This document shows positions 9,228-16,519 of a DNA stretch of 50,091 nucleotides, piece after piece. A model generated the notes under the pieces. The model saw only the letters and a program-made list of their open reading frames with translations. It had not been told where the DNA came from and did no database searches. Origin of the DNA: CAYMCO01 sp964388955. GTDB lineage: Bacteria > Chloroflexota > Anaerolineae > Anaerolineales > E44-bin32. Location: assembly GCA_964388955.1 (NCBI GenBank), contig CAYMCO010000038.1, positions 1-50,091 of the forward strand, read 5' to 3'. Position 1 is the first letter of the stretch. The number at the start of each line of letters is the position of its first letter. The translations under genes were made by a program, and so were the position numbers.

Positions 9228-9827
9228 ATGCGTAAGACTGTCATGTCCCTGCTTGCTGTATCTATCCTGAGTCTGCTGGCCGCCTGCGGCGGGGCTTCAT
9301 CCGCCCCGACGGCGACTTCACCGGCGCCGACCGAATCCGCAATGCCAACCAGCCCCGCCGCCGCAGTCCCGGACTTCACCCAGTATGGCTTTCCCACCGT
9401 GCTCATCAGCCAGGACGTCACGCCGGGCCAAGCCACAACGATCACAGCCGAGGTCACGGGCCAGACTGACAAATCCTTCACGGTCGATGTACCGGCGGAT
9501 GCCTTCACCGATCCCGTCACATTCGAAATATTGACGGGGCCGCTCTCCAACTTCGAGGCGAAGGCGCCTGCGGGGCAGCACCCCATCATGGCCTTCGCCT
9601 TCAAGGTGACGGACAAGGCCACGGGTGAGTTGGTGGGCAAGTTCAACGCCCCGGTGATGCTGACGGCCAAGGATCCGATGATCAGCCCGGACAGCGGTTA
9701 CTACAATATCGCCCCGGATGGAACGTACGCCGATAATCCGACGGGGCTGCAGGTCCAGACCGGAGAACTCAGCCACCCGGTCGCCGGAGCTCCGGTGGGT
9801 TGGGTGATCACCGCCCCAACCATGTGA
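9228..9827 (+). CDS. Secreted lipoprotein of unknown function
   Basis: A 199-residue protein with a lipoprotein signal peptide ending LLAAC (Cys20), followed by a Ser/Thr/Pro/Ala-rich linker (residues 24-50) typical of surface-anchored proteins. The rest is a beta-rich domain (about 60-199) with TFEILTGPLSNFE and NAPVMLTAKDP segments. It has no CXXCH motif and no catalytic signature I recognise. The ATG at 9228 is preceded by AAGGAGAG at good spacing, so the start is secure. It may be a single-gene transcript or may be followed by the two small ORFs at 9833 and 10014. Confidence 0.8.
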   Translation: MRKTVMSLLAVSILSLLAACGGASSAPTATSPAPTESAMPTSPAAAVPDFTQYGFPTVLISQDVTPGQATTITAEVTGQTDKSFTVDVPADAFTDPVTFEILTGPLSNFEAKAPAGQHPIMAFAFKVTDKATGELVGKFNAPVMLTAKDPMISPDSGYYNIAPDGTYADNPTGLQVQTGELSHPVAGAPVGWVITAPTM

Positions 9828-9832
9828 TCGCC

Positions 9833-9988
9833 ATGATCGAAGTCAGGCCTCTCACCTCTGGGCCCGTGTCATTACGCCAGCTCTCGATCGCAGCCATCTT
9901 CCTGGTGAGCCAACTTGGCTGTCCAGGACAGGAACCGCCGCAAGAGGATCTTGAGGCAGGTCCGGGAACTCCAAGGGTAACCGGCTGA
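9833..9988 (+). CDS. Possible very small lipoprotein
   Basis: A 51-residue ORF starting 5 bp after the lipoprotein gene. It has a hydrophobic stretch LSIAAIFLVSQLGC resembling a lipobox (Cys near residue 30) and a short acidic/proline tail. No ribosome-binding site is visible and the N-terminal extension before the hydrophobic core is long for a signal peptide, so this is weakly supported. Confidence 0.25.
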   Translation: MIEVRPLTSGPVSLRQLSIAAIFLVSQLGCPGQEPPQEDLEAGPGTPRVTG

Positions 9989-10013
9989 TGATTCATTTGG
10001 ACTGGTGATTGAA

Positions 10014-10181
10014 ATGACAAGAAACTTGTCTGTCGTGCCTTACGTTGTGGTGCTGATAGCCGTTGTTGTCGGTGTAGATTTACTGTTCTTTAGGCATCAA
10101 TTCTGGGAACGGCTGATGGTGAACATCGGGATTGTCTTGGTGTTTGCGGCCTTCTATTTGAGATTCCTACAGAACACGTAA
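10014..10181 (+). CDS. Small two-helix membrane protein
   Basis: A 55-residue ORF beginning MTRNLSVVPYVVVLIAVVVG and ending LVFAAFYLRFLQNT. It contains two strongly hydrophobic helices (about 8-26 and 36-51) joined by a charged loop, LFFRHQFWERLMVN. Composition, the positive-inside loop and the clean stop all look like a genuine small membrane protein. GGTGA precedes the ATG by 5 nt. I recognise no named family. It may be co-transcribed with the lipoprotein gene upstream. This stretch is also less GC-rich than its surroundings. Confidence 0.6.
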   Translation: MTRNLSVVPYVVVLIAVVVGVDLLFFRHQFWERLMVNIGIVLVFAAFYLRFLQNT

Positions 10182-10495
10182 GCTGAGCGCTACTTCACCC
10201 GAGTGCTCGGCTAACACCGCGCTGCAGGCCATAAGCGGCCGGGCATATTCTCGCATTTGCGGCCGGCCCGGGAGCATGGGTGCGCGCGCCCGAGCTTGAG
10301 ATCGTTGAGGCGAATGATGGCCGACGCCGGCCACCCTTGTTCAGCGGACCGGCGCCGGCCCGCGAGGCAAGGCTCCACGAGCCGCACCGCAAAGCCGGGG
10401 AAACCGGCGCAATTCCTATTCGCCGACGATCTATCCCTTGCCCCAAGAATCTGAAACGGGCCGATACAGGAAATCTGCAGGGGATCCCGCAACCG
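10182..10495. other. Convergent intergenic region before ccmD
   Basis: About 310 bp separate the plus-strand small ORF from the 3' end of the ccm operon. I see no gene. Short GC hairpins exist (for example GCCGG-GGAAA-CCGGC at 10394-10408), but none is followed by a T-tract, so no terminator can be called with confidence. Confidence 0.4.
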
Positions 10496-10672
10496 CTACG
10501 GCGCCCGGCTCGACTCGTGCTCGCCGATCCGCTCCAGCATCGATACCTCCTGCAAGAGCCTACGCGTGCGGCTCACCAGGCTATACACGAAGATACCCAT
10601 GGCACCCAGAATGACAGTGAAGCCCGCAACCATGTAATTGAATGATTCTATGGGCCCTTCTTGCAGCAACAT
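10496..10672 (-). CDS. ccmD: CcmD-like small membrane protein
   Basis: A 58-residue protein with one transmembrane helix (FNYMVAGFTVILGAMGIFVY, residues 12-31) followed by a basic cytoplasmic tail, SRTRRLLQEVSMLER. This matches CcmD, the small adaptor that stabilises the CcmABC complex and helps release holo-CcmE. Its position right after ccmC supports this more than sequence does, since CcmD is poorly conserved. I chose the ATG at 10672 because GGAAGG lies 9 nt upstream; a GTG at 10696 would add eight residues. It is the last gene of the ccm operon. Confidence 0.75.
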   Translation of the reverse strand: MLLQEGPIESFNYMVAGFTVILGAMGIFVYSLVSRTRRLLQEVSMLERIGEHESSRAP

Positions 10673-10747
10673 CCTCGATATCCTTCCTTTGACCACCTCG
10701 TTCTCACAGGTCCACCCGGCACCGGATCTCCCCCATGGTCGAGACCA

Positions 10748-11452
10748 TCACAGTTCCGCGTAGACCCGCATCTTGAGCTCTTCCACGCGCTCTGCCAGCC
10801 GCTGCAGCCTGAAGCGGTGCCAGAGCAGCGTCGCATATACGAAGGTGAAGGTCAGCAGGCTGAACATGAAGGCCTGCAGCATACGGGGCGACATATCGAA
10901 GGCGCCCTCAGCCGTCGGGTCGCCCCCCCCGACAACGACGGGATGGATGGTGCGGAAGATGCGGATGGAGAGAAAGGTGATGGGCACACTGATGAAGCCC
11001 ACGATCCCATACACTGCCCCGAAGCGCGCCTGGCGATCCGGATCCTCAATTCCCTGCCGGAGCATCACGTACGCCAAGTAGATCAATTCCATTATGGTCG
11101 CCGTCACCAGCCGTGGATCCCAAGTCCACCACGTATTCCATACCGGCCTGGCCCAGATGGCGCCGCTGATGATGTTCGCCAGGGTAAATACCACGCCGAT
11201 CTCTACGGAGGCGACCGCCAATTGGTCCCAGCGGCGCTCGCCTCGCGCCAGATACAGGCCGCCCGAGACAGCGGTCACCAAGAACGCCAACGCACCCACC
11301 CAACCGGCGGAAACATGAAAATAGAATACCCGCTGCACATCTCCCATCACCGCTTCCCGAGGCGCATAGAACAGTACCATGTACAGCGCGGCGACGAACA
11401 AGGCGCCTGTGAACCAAGTCAGGGCCTTGAGAGCTCTCGGCATGCGCTCCAT
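10748..11452 (-). CDS. ccmC: Heme exporter/handling protein CcmC
   Basis: A 234-residue integral membrane protein of the haem-handling protein family. CcmC places haem on CcmE. Six helices are visible, with the tryptophan-rich WWD motif WNTWWTWDPR at residues 105-114 on the extracytoplasmic side. The two flanking haem-ligand histidines are His46 (FYFHVSAG) and His170 (RTIHPVV). Length and motif spacing are typical. It sits between ccmB and ccmD in the usual order. Confidence 0.95.
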   Translation of the reverse strand: MERMPRALKALTWFTGALFVAALYMVLFYAPREAVMGDVQRVFYFHVSAGWVGALAFLVTAVSGGLYLARGERRWDQLAVASVEIGVVFTLANIISGAIWARPVWNTWWTWDPRLVTATIMELIYLAYVMLRQGIEDPDRQARFGAVYGIVGFISVPITFLSIRIFRTIHPVVVGGGDPTAEGAFDMSPRMLQAFMFSLLTFTFVYATLLWHRFRLQRLAERVEELKMRVYAEL

Positions 11453-11522
11453 TGTTAGCCTCCCTACGATCCGCGGGCCGAACCGGTCTCCGCTCCGATA
11501 TCCTCAAACGCGGACCGGCGGC

Positions 11523-12251
11523 TCACTCCTCCACCACGAAGTCGAAGACCATGAATGCAACAGCGATGAAAACCACATCATAGGCGATCAGCAGATTCAA
11601 CCATGGGCTGATGGCCCCCCATTCGAAGGCGGACAGCACCCCACTGCTGGCTTTGACCGCCGCGATCAATACGGGGATGGCTACCGGAAAGAGCAAGATC
11701 GGCAGCAGCACATCGCGGGTGCGCGCCTGCACCGCCATGGCGGCGAGCAAAGTGCCCACAGCGGCGTAGCCGATAGAGCCCAATAGCAGCACTCCCAGCA
11801 GCGCAGGTTGGAACAGATTCACGCTGTAGAGCACACTGTAGACCGGGAGCACGATACCTTCCACAACCAGCATAAAGATCAGGTTGCCAAGCGCCTTGCC
11901 GAAATAGATTGCGCTGCGATCCACCGGGGTGAGCAATAGACCGTCCAGGCATCCCCGATCCTTCTCCACCGCCAGGGAGCGGTTCAGCCCCAATGTACCT
12001 GCGAAGGCAAAGGTGACCCACAATACTCCCGATGTGATCTCCTCGCGGGTCCCAATTGCCAACTCCAGCGCGAAGTTGAAGATCAGAATCACCAGCAGCG
12101 CGAAGACCAGCATCGAGCTGAGCAGCTCGCGGCTTCTCAGCTCGGCGGCCAAATCCTTCCAGACCAGTGCCCCGATTGCCCGCAGATATCCTCTCACCCG
12201 GCTGGAATGCACATGTCCCAGCCGACTGGCCTCCACAGCGGGCTCAGTCAT
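11523..12251 (-). CDS. ccmB: CcmB membrane subunit of the CcmABCD complex
   Basis: A 242-residue, six-helix protein of the CcmB family. With CcmA it forms the ATPase module that drives release of haem-loaded CcmE. Diagnostic stretches are WKDLAAELRSRELLSSMLVF (residues 31-50) and the FAGTLGLNRSLAVEKDRGCL segment. The start overlaps the ccmA stop by 8 bp, indicating coupled translation. The size fits the family (215-245). Confidence 0.94.
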   Translation of the reverse strand: MTEPAVEASRLGHVHSSRVRGYLRAIGALVWKDLAAELRSRELLSSMLVFALLVILIFNFALELAIGTREEITSGVLWVTFAFAGTLGLNRSLAVEKDRGCLDGLLLTPVDRSAIYFGKALGNLIFMLVVEGIVLPVYSVLYSVNLFQPALLGVLLLGSIGYAAVGTLLAAMAVQARTRDVLLPILLFPVAIPVLIAAVKASSGVLSAFEWGAISPWLNLLIAYDVVFIAVAFMVFDFVVEE

Positions 12252-12942
12252 GGGTCACCGACCGGTAGAGAGATTGAAGCTGGCGCGCATCAGACCCGGC
12301 GGTCTCCACGGATGCTGCGATCACCCCCTTGGAGAGAATGTCCACGCGATCCGCCAATTCTGCGGCGCGCGAGATATCGTGGGATGTCATGAGCACCGTG
12401 CGGCCGCGCGCCGCCACTTCCTGCAGCACCCCGTCCAGCATGGCTGCTGCCTCCTGATCCAACCCGGTGTGTGGCTCATCAAAGAGCATAATCTCGGGGT
12501 CGTGAAGGATTGCGCGTGCGATCGCCAGCCGCTGCTGCATACCGCGCGAATACTCACGCAGCAAATCGCCCCGCCGATGCGCCAAGCCCACCAATTGAAG
12601 CACCTCGTCCACCCGCATGTCGATCCCCCGCAAGCCGTACATGCGCGCATAGAAGACCAGGTTCTCCTCCGCCGTCAGATCACCGTACAGCAACGGTTGG
12701 TGGGACACCACCCCCAGCCTGCGCCGCACCTCCGCGGCCCGGGCCGGCAGCGGATAGCCCGCAACAGTCACGACCCCCGCGCTGGGTTTGGACAGCGCCG
12801 CCAGAATGCGCAGGAAGGTGGTCTTTCCGGCCCCGTTCGGGCCCAGGAGCGCCACAAACTCGCCCGGACGCATGGCGAAATCTACGCCCCGCAGCACGGG
12901 CTTGGGGCCGAATCGCTTTACCAACCGCCGAACCTTAATCAT
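12244..12942 (-). CDS. ccmA: CcmA ATP-binding subunit
   Basis: A 232-residue ABC ATPase. Walker A GPNGAGKTT is at residues 34-42, the signature motif is YSRGMQQR, and Walker B is IMLFDEPHTGLD. The context (overlapping ccmB and within a complete ccm set) makes it CcmA rather than a general exporter ATPase. Its first codons overlap the stop of the diheme lipoprotein gene by 8 bp. Confidence 0.94.
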   Translation of the reverse strand: MIKVRRLVKRFGPKPVLRGVDFAMRPGEFVALLGPNGAGKTTFLRILAALSKPSAGVVTVAGYPLPARAAEVRRRLGVVSHQPLLYGDLTAEENLVFYARMYGLRGIDMRVDEVLQLVGLAHRRGDLLREYSRGMQQRLAIARAILHDPEIMLFDEPHTGLDQEAAAMLDGVLQEVAARGRTVLMTSHDISRAAELADRVDILSKGVIAASVETAGSDARQLQSLYRSVTHD

Positions 12943-14818
12943 CCTCCGCCTTCATCGCCTCGAGCGCCTGTGCCTTCAACTCCCCTCGTCTCCGCCGATA
13001 TTCCTTCTCCGCTACATCCCCCGCCGCATGCGCATCGTCCAGGTCTGCGATGGCCTGCAGCAGGTCATCGCGCGAAGCGCCGGGTGGGCCCGCGCCACCG
13101 CTATACCCGGTCCCTTCCAAACCCCCAGCTGCCGCGCGCGGGGCCGCACGCCTCGAGAGGGTCCACCAGGCACCCACGCCAATGAGCGCTGCCCCGAAAA
13201 CCCCCAGCGCGATGGCCAAGTTTCGCCCAGTGTCGTCGTTGCCCAACGCAATCAATGGGTGTGCTCTCCCAGACACACGGAACTGCATTTCCTCTCCGGC
13301 GGCCAGCGGACCCAAAGCATAGGTCTGCATCTGCAGGTCGGAGACCGTCATCAACCCCCGATCTTCCACCCCCTCCCCCTGGATCCTTGGGCCGCCCTCA
13401 TCCACCAGCACGACGACCGCCTCCACCGGATAATTCATATGCTGATCGAAATCCAACCGGCCGCTGTAGGGCATATCGAAATCGAAAACCAGTTGCGATG
13501 CGCCTGCGCCTGGCCGGAACGGCATGCGATCGACAAATCCCGTCGCCGTGGGCAAATAGCGCTCTCCTAGGGCACTGTCCTCGAAATTGGGCTGGCCCGC
13601 CCCCTCAGGCAGCCCGATTTCCAGCAGGCCCTCGCCTTCCGGCGTGGCGATGGTCTCATCGCCCAGATTGGATATCACCCAGAGTTCCAATACGCGGACA
13701 ACGCCCTCATGCGAGAAGTCAAAGAGCACATGCAGGCGGTCAACACTCACGGCATCCGTATCCTGCGTTGCCTCGAAGATCGTGATCGTCACATTCAGAG
13801 TCTCACCCGCCTCGGCCAAGTGCGCGATCTCCGAAGTGTATAGGATGCCCTCATACTCTGATGCCGCCACGTAAAGGCGGCCAGGGACCGCCTCTATGTT
13901 CTCGAAAATGAAGGAGCCCTCAGCCCCTACCGCGGCTGTCTCCGTCAGGACTTCCGCATCCCCATCGAATCCATGCAGCTCGACCTCCAGGCCCGAGGGG
14001 AGCACGGCTCCGGCGGTGCCGTTGGCCACCTGGCCCCGGATTGTGCCAAGAACAGCTTCCGGCGTCTCCCCTTCGGGCGTGGCGGTCCCCTCCGGAGCAG
14101 CCTGAGCAAACGGCTGGGTCTCCACATATCGGGCCGCCGCCCAGCGCTCCTCGTCTGTCAGCGATCCGGAAAAAGCGGGCATCCCCTCCCCGCCATCCGT
14201 GATCGACGCATACAAGTCCGCCGCTGAGCGATCCGCCATGAAAGCCGGATCGGAGAGATCGGCCGCAGCTTCCCCCCCACCGTCTGGGCCGTGGCAGGAG
14301 GCGCACTCCTCCCCGTACAGGCTCTTGCCTTGAGCGAGTTGTTCTGATGAGGCGCTCAGGCTCAACGCATACGCCGCCACATCCCAGCGCTCGTCGTCGC
14401 TTAGGCTGGCGAAGGGCGGCATAAAGCGCTCAATGCGCCCCTCAGTCACCACCGTGTACCAACCCGACAACGTGGCCTGGTTTCCGACTTCGGGTTCTCC
14501 CAACCCAGCCGGCGGTACATCCAAGTTCGCCGCCAATTCACCGTCCCCCATGCCTGTAGGGCCGTGACACGGAGCGCACTTCTCACTGAATATCTCCCCT
14601 CCCGCGCTGGGATCCGGCGGCCGGCCGGGGACCGGGGCGGTTCCGCCTGCTTCCACGGCGCTCGCAGGGGGAACCTCTCGCTGCTCAGCCGTTGAGGTAG
14701 CCATTGCATCCTCTGCCTGCGCAGTCGCCAAGGCGGGTGGGGGAGTCACATCCTCCGCCAGGCTGCATCCAACCAACAGCGCGAAGACGGGCAGGGCCCA
14801 GAGAGAGCGCGCCTTCAT
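12935..14818 (-). CDS. Diheme cytochrome c lipoprotein within the ccm operon
   Basis: A 627-residue protein. A lipoprotein signal ends LLVGC (Cys18), followed by an Ala/Pro/Thr linker and two cytochrome c domains with CAPCH (81-85) and CASCH (172-176). Next come a carboxypeptidase-regulatory-like beta domain (about 255-345) and a second beta-rich region. A late transmembrane helix (near 545-565) and a cytoplasmic tail with a charged helix (LLQAIADLDDAHAAGDVAEK) of SHOCT-like character finish it. The ATG at 14818 overlaps the CcmI-like stop (ATGA); open frame before it is a shadow of that gene. Overlaps on both sides place it firmly inside the ccm operon. Function is unknown; it may deliver electrons during maturation or act as a c-type carrier. 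Confidence 0.85.
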   Translation of the reverse strand: MKARSLWALPVFALLVGCSLAEDVTPPPALATAQAEDAMATSTAEQREVPPASAVEAGGTAPVPGRPPDPSAGGEIFSEKCAPCHGPTGMGDGELAANLDVPPAGLGEPEVGNQATLSGWYTVVTEGRIERFMPPFASLSDDERWDVAAYALSLSASSEQLAQGKSLYGEECASCHGPDGGGEAAADLSDPAFMADRSAADLYASITDGGEGMPAFSGSLTDEERWAAARYVETQPFAQAAPEGTATPEGETPEAVLGTIRGQVANGTAGAVLPSGLEVELHGFDGDAEVLTETAAVGAEGSFIFENIEAVPGRLYVAASEYEGILYTSEIAHLAEAGETLNVTITIFEATQDTDAVSVDRLHVLFDFSHEGVVRVLELWVISNLGDETIATPEGEGLLEIGLPEGAGQPNFEDSALGERYLPTATGFVDRMPFRPGAGASQLVFDFDMPYSGRLDFDQHMNYPVEAVVVLVDEGGPRIQGEGVEDRGLMTVSDLQMQTYALGPLAAGEEMQFRVSGRAHPLIALGNDDTGRNLAIALGVFGAALIGVGAWWTLSRRAAPRAAAGGLEGTGYSGGAGPPGASRDDLLQAIADLDDAHAAGDVAEKEYRRRRGELKAQALEAMKAEDD

Positions 14819-15291
14819 GATCCCGCCCCCGCCTTCACCGGGCTTCCACATCGGCTGCAGAAGCGATCTCCCGCGACCAAGGCCGCACCGCACCGGCTGC
14901 AGAACCCGCTCCTCGTCTCCCCTTGGGAGCTTCGCAGTCGGGCCACAGCCGCTTCCAGCTCTGTCTCCAAGCCGGGGGCCGGAGCCCCTGATTCCCGGGC
15001 TCCCGCCTGATGATCCTCCAGGAGGTCGATCTGTTTCAGCACCCGCACTCCCTGAGCCATCCATTCTGCCCGTGATGCCTGGTAATCCTCCGGCAGGATC
15101 TTCCCCATCTTGAAATCCAACTCCAACTCCTGCAGGGCGGCCAATATGCGGTCTCTCTCCGCCTCAAGCACCGATAGCTCCTGCTCCGCCTCGCTTGCTG
15201 CACGCGTGCCTTCCCGCAGCAGCGGGCGCGCAACGAAGGCACCCACGACCAGTGCAAGTGCAAGTACGACGATTATTGCGCTGATATCCAT
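14815..15291 (-). CDS. CcmI-like membrane protein with C-terminal zinc ribbon
   Basis: A 158-residue protein. One N-terminal transmembrane helix (IIVVLALALVVGAFVA) is followed by an Arg-containing stop-transfer region, which puts the rest in the cytoplasm. A coiled coil (about 30-95) has the pattern seen at the start of CcmI (LEAERDRILAALQELELDFK, KILPEDYQ). At the end, FCSRCG and FCSRCG form a double-CXXC zinc ribbon (about 130-149). The CcmI assignment rests on the helix-plus-coiled-coil pattern and on its position next to ccmG/ccmH. The TPR domain of proteobacterial CcmI is absent and replaced by the zinc ribbon. Confidence 0.7.
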   Translation of the reverse strand: MDISAIIVVLALALVVGAFVARPLLREGTRAASEAEQELSVLEAERDRILAALQELELDFKMGKILPEDYQASRAEWMAQGVRVLKQIDLLEDHQAGARESGAPAPGLETELEAAVARLRSSQGETRSGFCSRCGAALVAGDRFCSRCGSPVKAGAGS

Positions 15292-15413
15292 GTCTTTCCT
15301 ACGCCCGGTCTATCCCCACGTGCGCCACCCTCGCGGGAAGTGGGGGCTCATCACCAGCATTCATCATCTACCTGCGGATGCACACGGGCTTTCCCGCCGA
15401 GGGCGCCCTACTC

Positions 15414-16025
15414 CTACTCTTCCAGCGCCGCTTCGACCGCGCCCGTGATTTCCGATAGGGAGAGGTAGGGACCCTTCTGGAAGGAGGTCACCCGCCCTAG
15501 GGGATCAACGATGAAGGTCTCGGGCACCCCCCGGATGCGGTAGGCCTGTGAAATCCGGGTTCCCAGATCCGGCCCATTGGGATACGTGATTCCAAACCGG
15601 TCCAAGTACGCCAGCGCCTCGGGCTCGGTGTCCACGTAGTTCACCCCGACGAAGACGACACCGCGGTCTTTCATGAGTTGGTAGGCCTGCTCCAGTTCCG
15701 CCGCTTCCTGTTCGCACGGCGTGCACCACGATGCCCAAAAGTTGATCACGACGGCATTCCCCTGCAGGTCGGCCAGGCTGATCTGCTCGCCCTCGAAGGT
15801 GGTGAGCGTGAACTCTGGCGCCTTGGAGCCGACTCCCACCGGCCCCTGTTGGCTGCGCAGCAGGCTCACCCCAAAGATCGCCAACAGCCCCAATACGATG
15901 GCCCAGGCGAGGATCACCCCCCAACTCCGGCGACCTCCTCGCGGCGCCCCTTCCTCCAGCAGTCCTTCTTCCGCCGTCACTTCTTCGTCCATTCCAGCAA
16001 TACCGTCCCCTTCGGCTGCGGTCAT
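15414..16025 (-). CDS. ccmG: CcmG/ResA-like thiol-disulfide oxidoreductase
   Basis: A 203-residue membrane-anchored thioredoxin-like protein that keeps apocytochrome CXXCH cysteines reduced for haem attachment. It has an acidic cytoplasmic N-terminus, a transmembrane helix (about 36-55), a TlpA/ResA fold with active site WCTPC (Cys101, Cys104), and the cis-proline region GVPETFIVDPLGRV. The start overlaps the ccmH stop by 4 bp. The unusually long acidic N-terminal extension (about 35 residues) before the helix is atypical but uninterrupted. Confidence 0.93.
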   Translation of the reverse strand: MTAAEGDGIAGMDEEVTAEEGLLEEGAPRGGRRSWGVILAWAIVLGLLAIFGVSLLRSQQGPVGVGSKAPEFTLTTFEGEQISLADLQGNAVVINFWASWCTPCEQEAAELEQAYQLMKDRGVVFVGVNYVDTEPEALAYLDRFGITYPNGPDLGTRISQAYRIRGVPETFIVDPLGRVTSFQKGPYLSLSEITGAVEAALEE

Positions 16026-16507
16026 GCGTCGAATTCCCGTAGCTGCTCTTCCAGCCTGGAAACGTAGGGGTCGTCATCCACCGGTTCCTCGGGCAACTGA
16101 GGTGGCTGGGCTGGCTTTCGCCACGCCTGGAATAGACGCGCCAGGACCCCCACCCCGACGAGGAATGCCAGCGGTGGAAGCACATAGACCAGCCAGTTGA
16201 AGCCGCTGGCGGGCGGGGTCGCCGACACCCGGTCCCCATACTGGGCCACGAAATACGCTTTGATCTCGTCCTCGCTCCACCCCTGGCTCAATTTGTCCCG
16301 GATCACCTGGCGCCACTGTTCGCATGCGGTCGTGCCGCACACGTCCAGAGGGATGTTTTCGCATACCGGGCAATAGAGTTGCTTCGCGATGGCATTCACC
16401 TCATCGTCGGTGGGCGGGGACCCTTGTGCTGCAGCTGGCGCCGTCGACAGGGCCGCCACCAGCATGAGGCCGAACAATATCGCGCCGAATGCGCGCCACT
16501 TCAGCAT
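16022..16507 (-). CDS. ccmH: CcmH/CycL-type apocytochrome thioreductase
   Basis: A 161-residue protein with a signal peptide (cut after about AAAQG), a small helical domain with redox motif CPVC (46-49, LYCPVCENIPL), and a C-terminal transmembrane helix (about 104-126). CcmH reduces the CXXCH cysteines or acts as part of the lyase. Classical members have LRCxxC; here Tyr replaces Arg, and two further cysteines (57 and 62) lie in the same domain. The downstream segment SQGWSEDEIKAYFVAQYGD is family-typical. It sits between ccmF and ccmG. Confidence 0.92.
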   Translation of the reverse strand: MLKWRAFGAILFGLMLVAALSTAPAAAQGSPPTDDEVNAIAKQLYCPVCENIPLDVCGTTACEQWRQVIRDKLSQGWSEDEIKAYFVAQYGDRVSATPPASGFNWLVYVLPPLAFLVGVGVLARLFQAWRKPAQPPQLPEEPVDDDPYVSRLEEQLREFDA

Positions 16508-16519
16508 GCGCCGCCCCTC

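Noticed and set aside
14819..15064. Possible 82-residue N-terminal extension of the diheme lipoprotein
   Set aside because: It overlaps the CcmI-like gene in another frame, lacks protein-like composition, and would bury the lipoprotein signal peptide.
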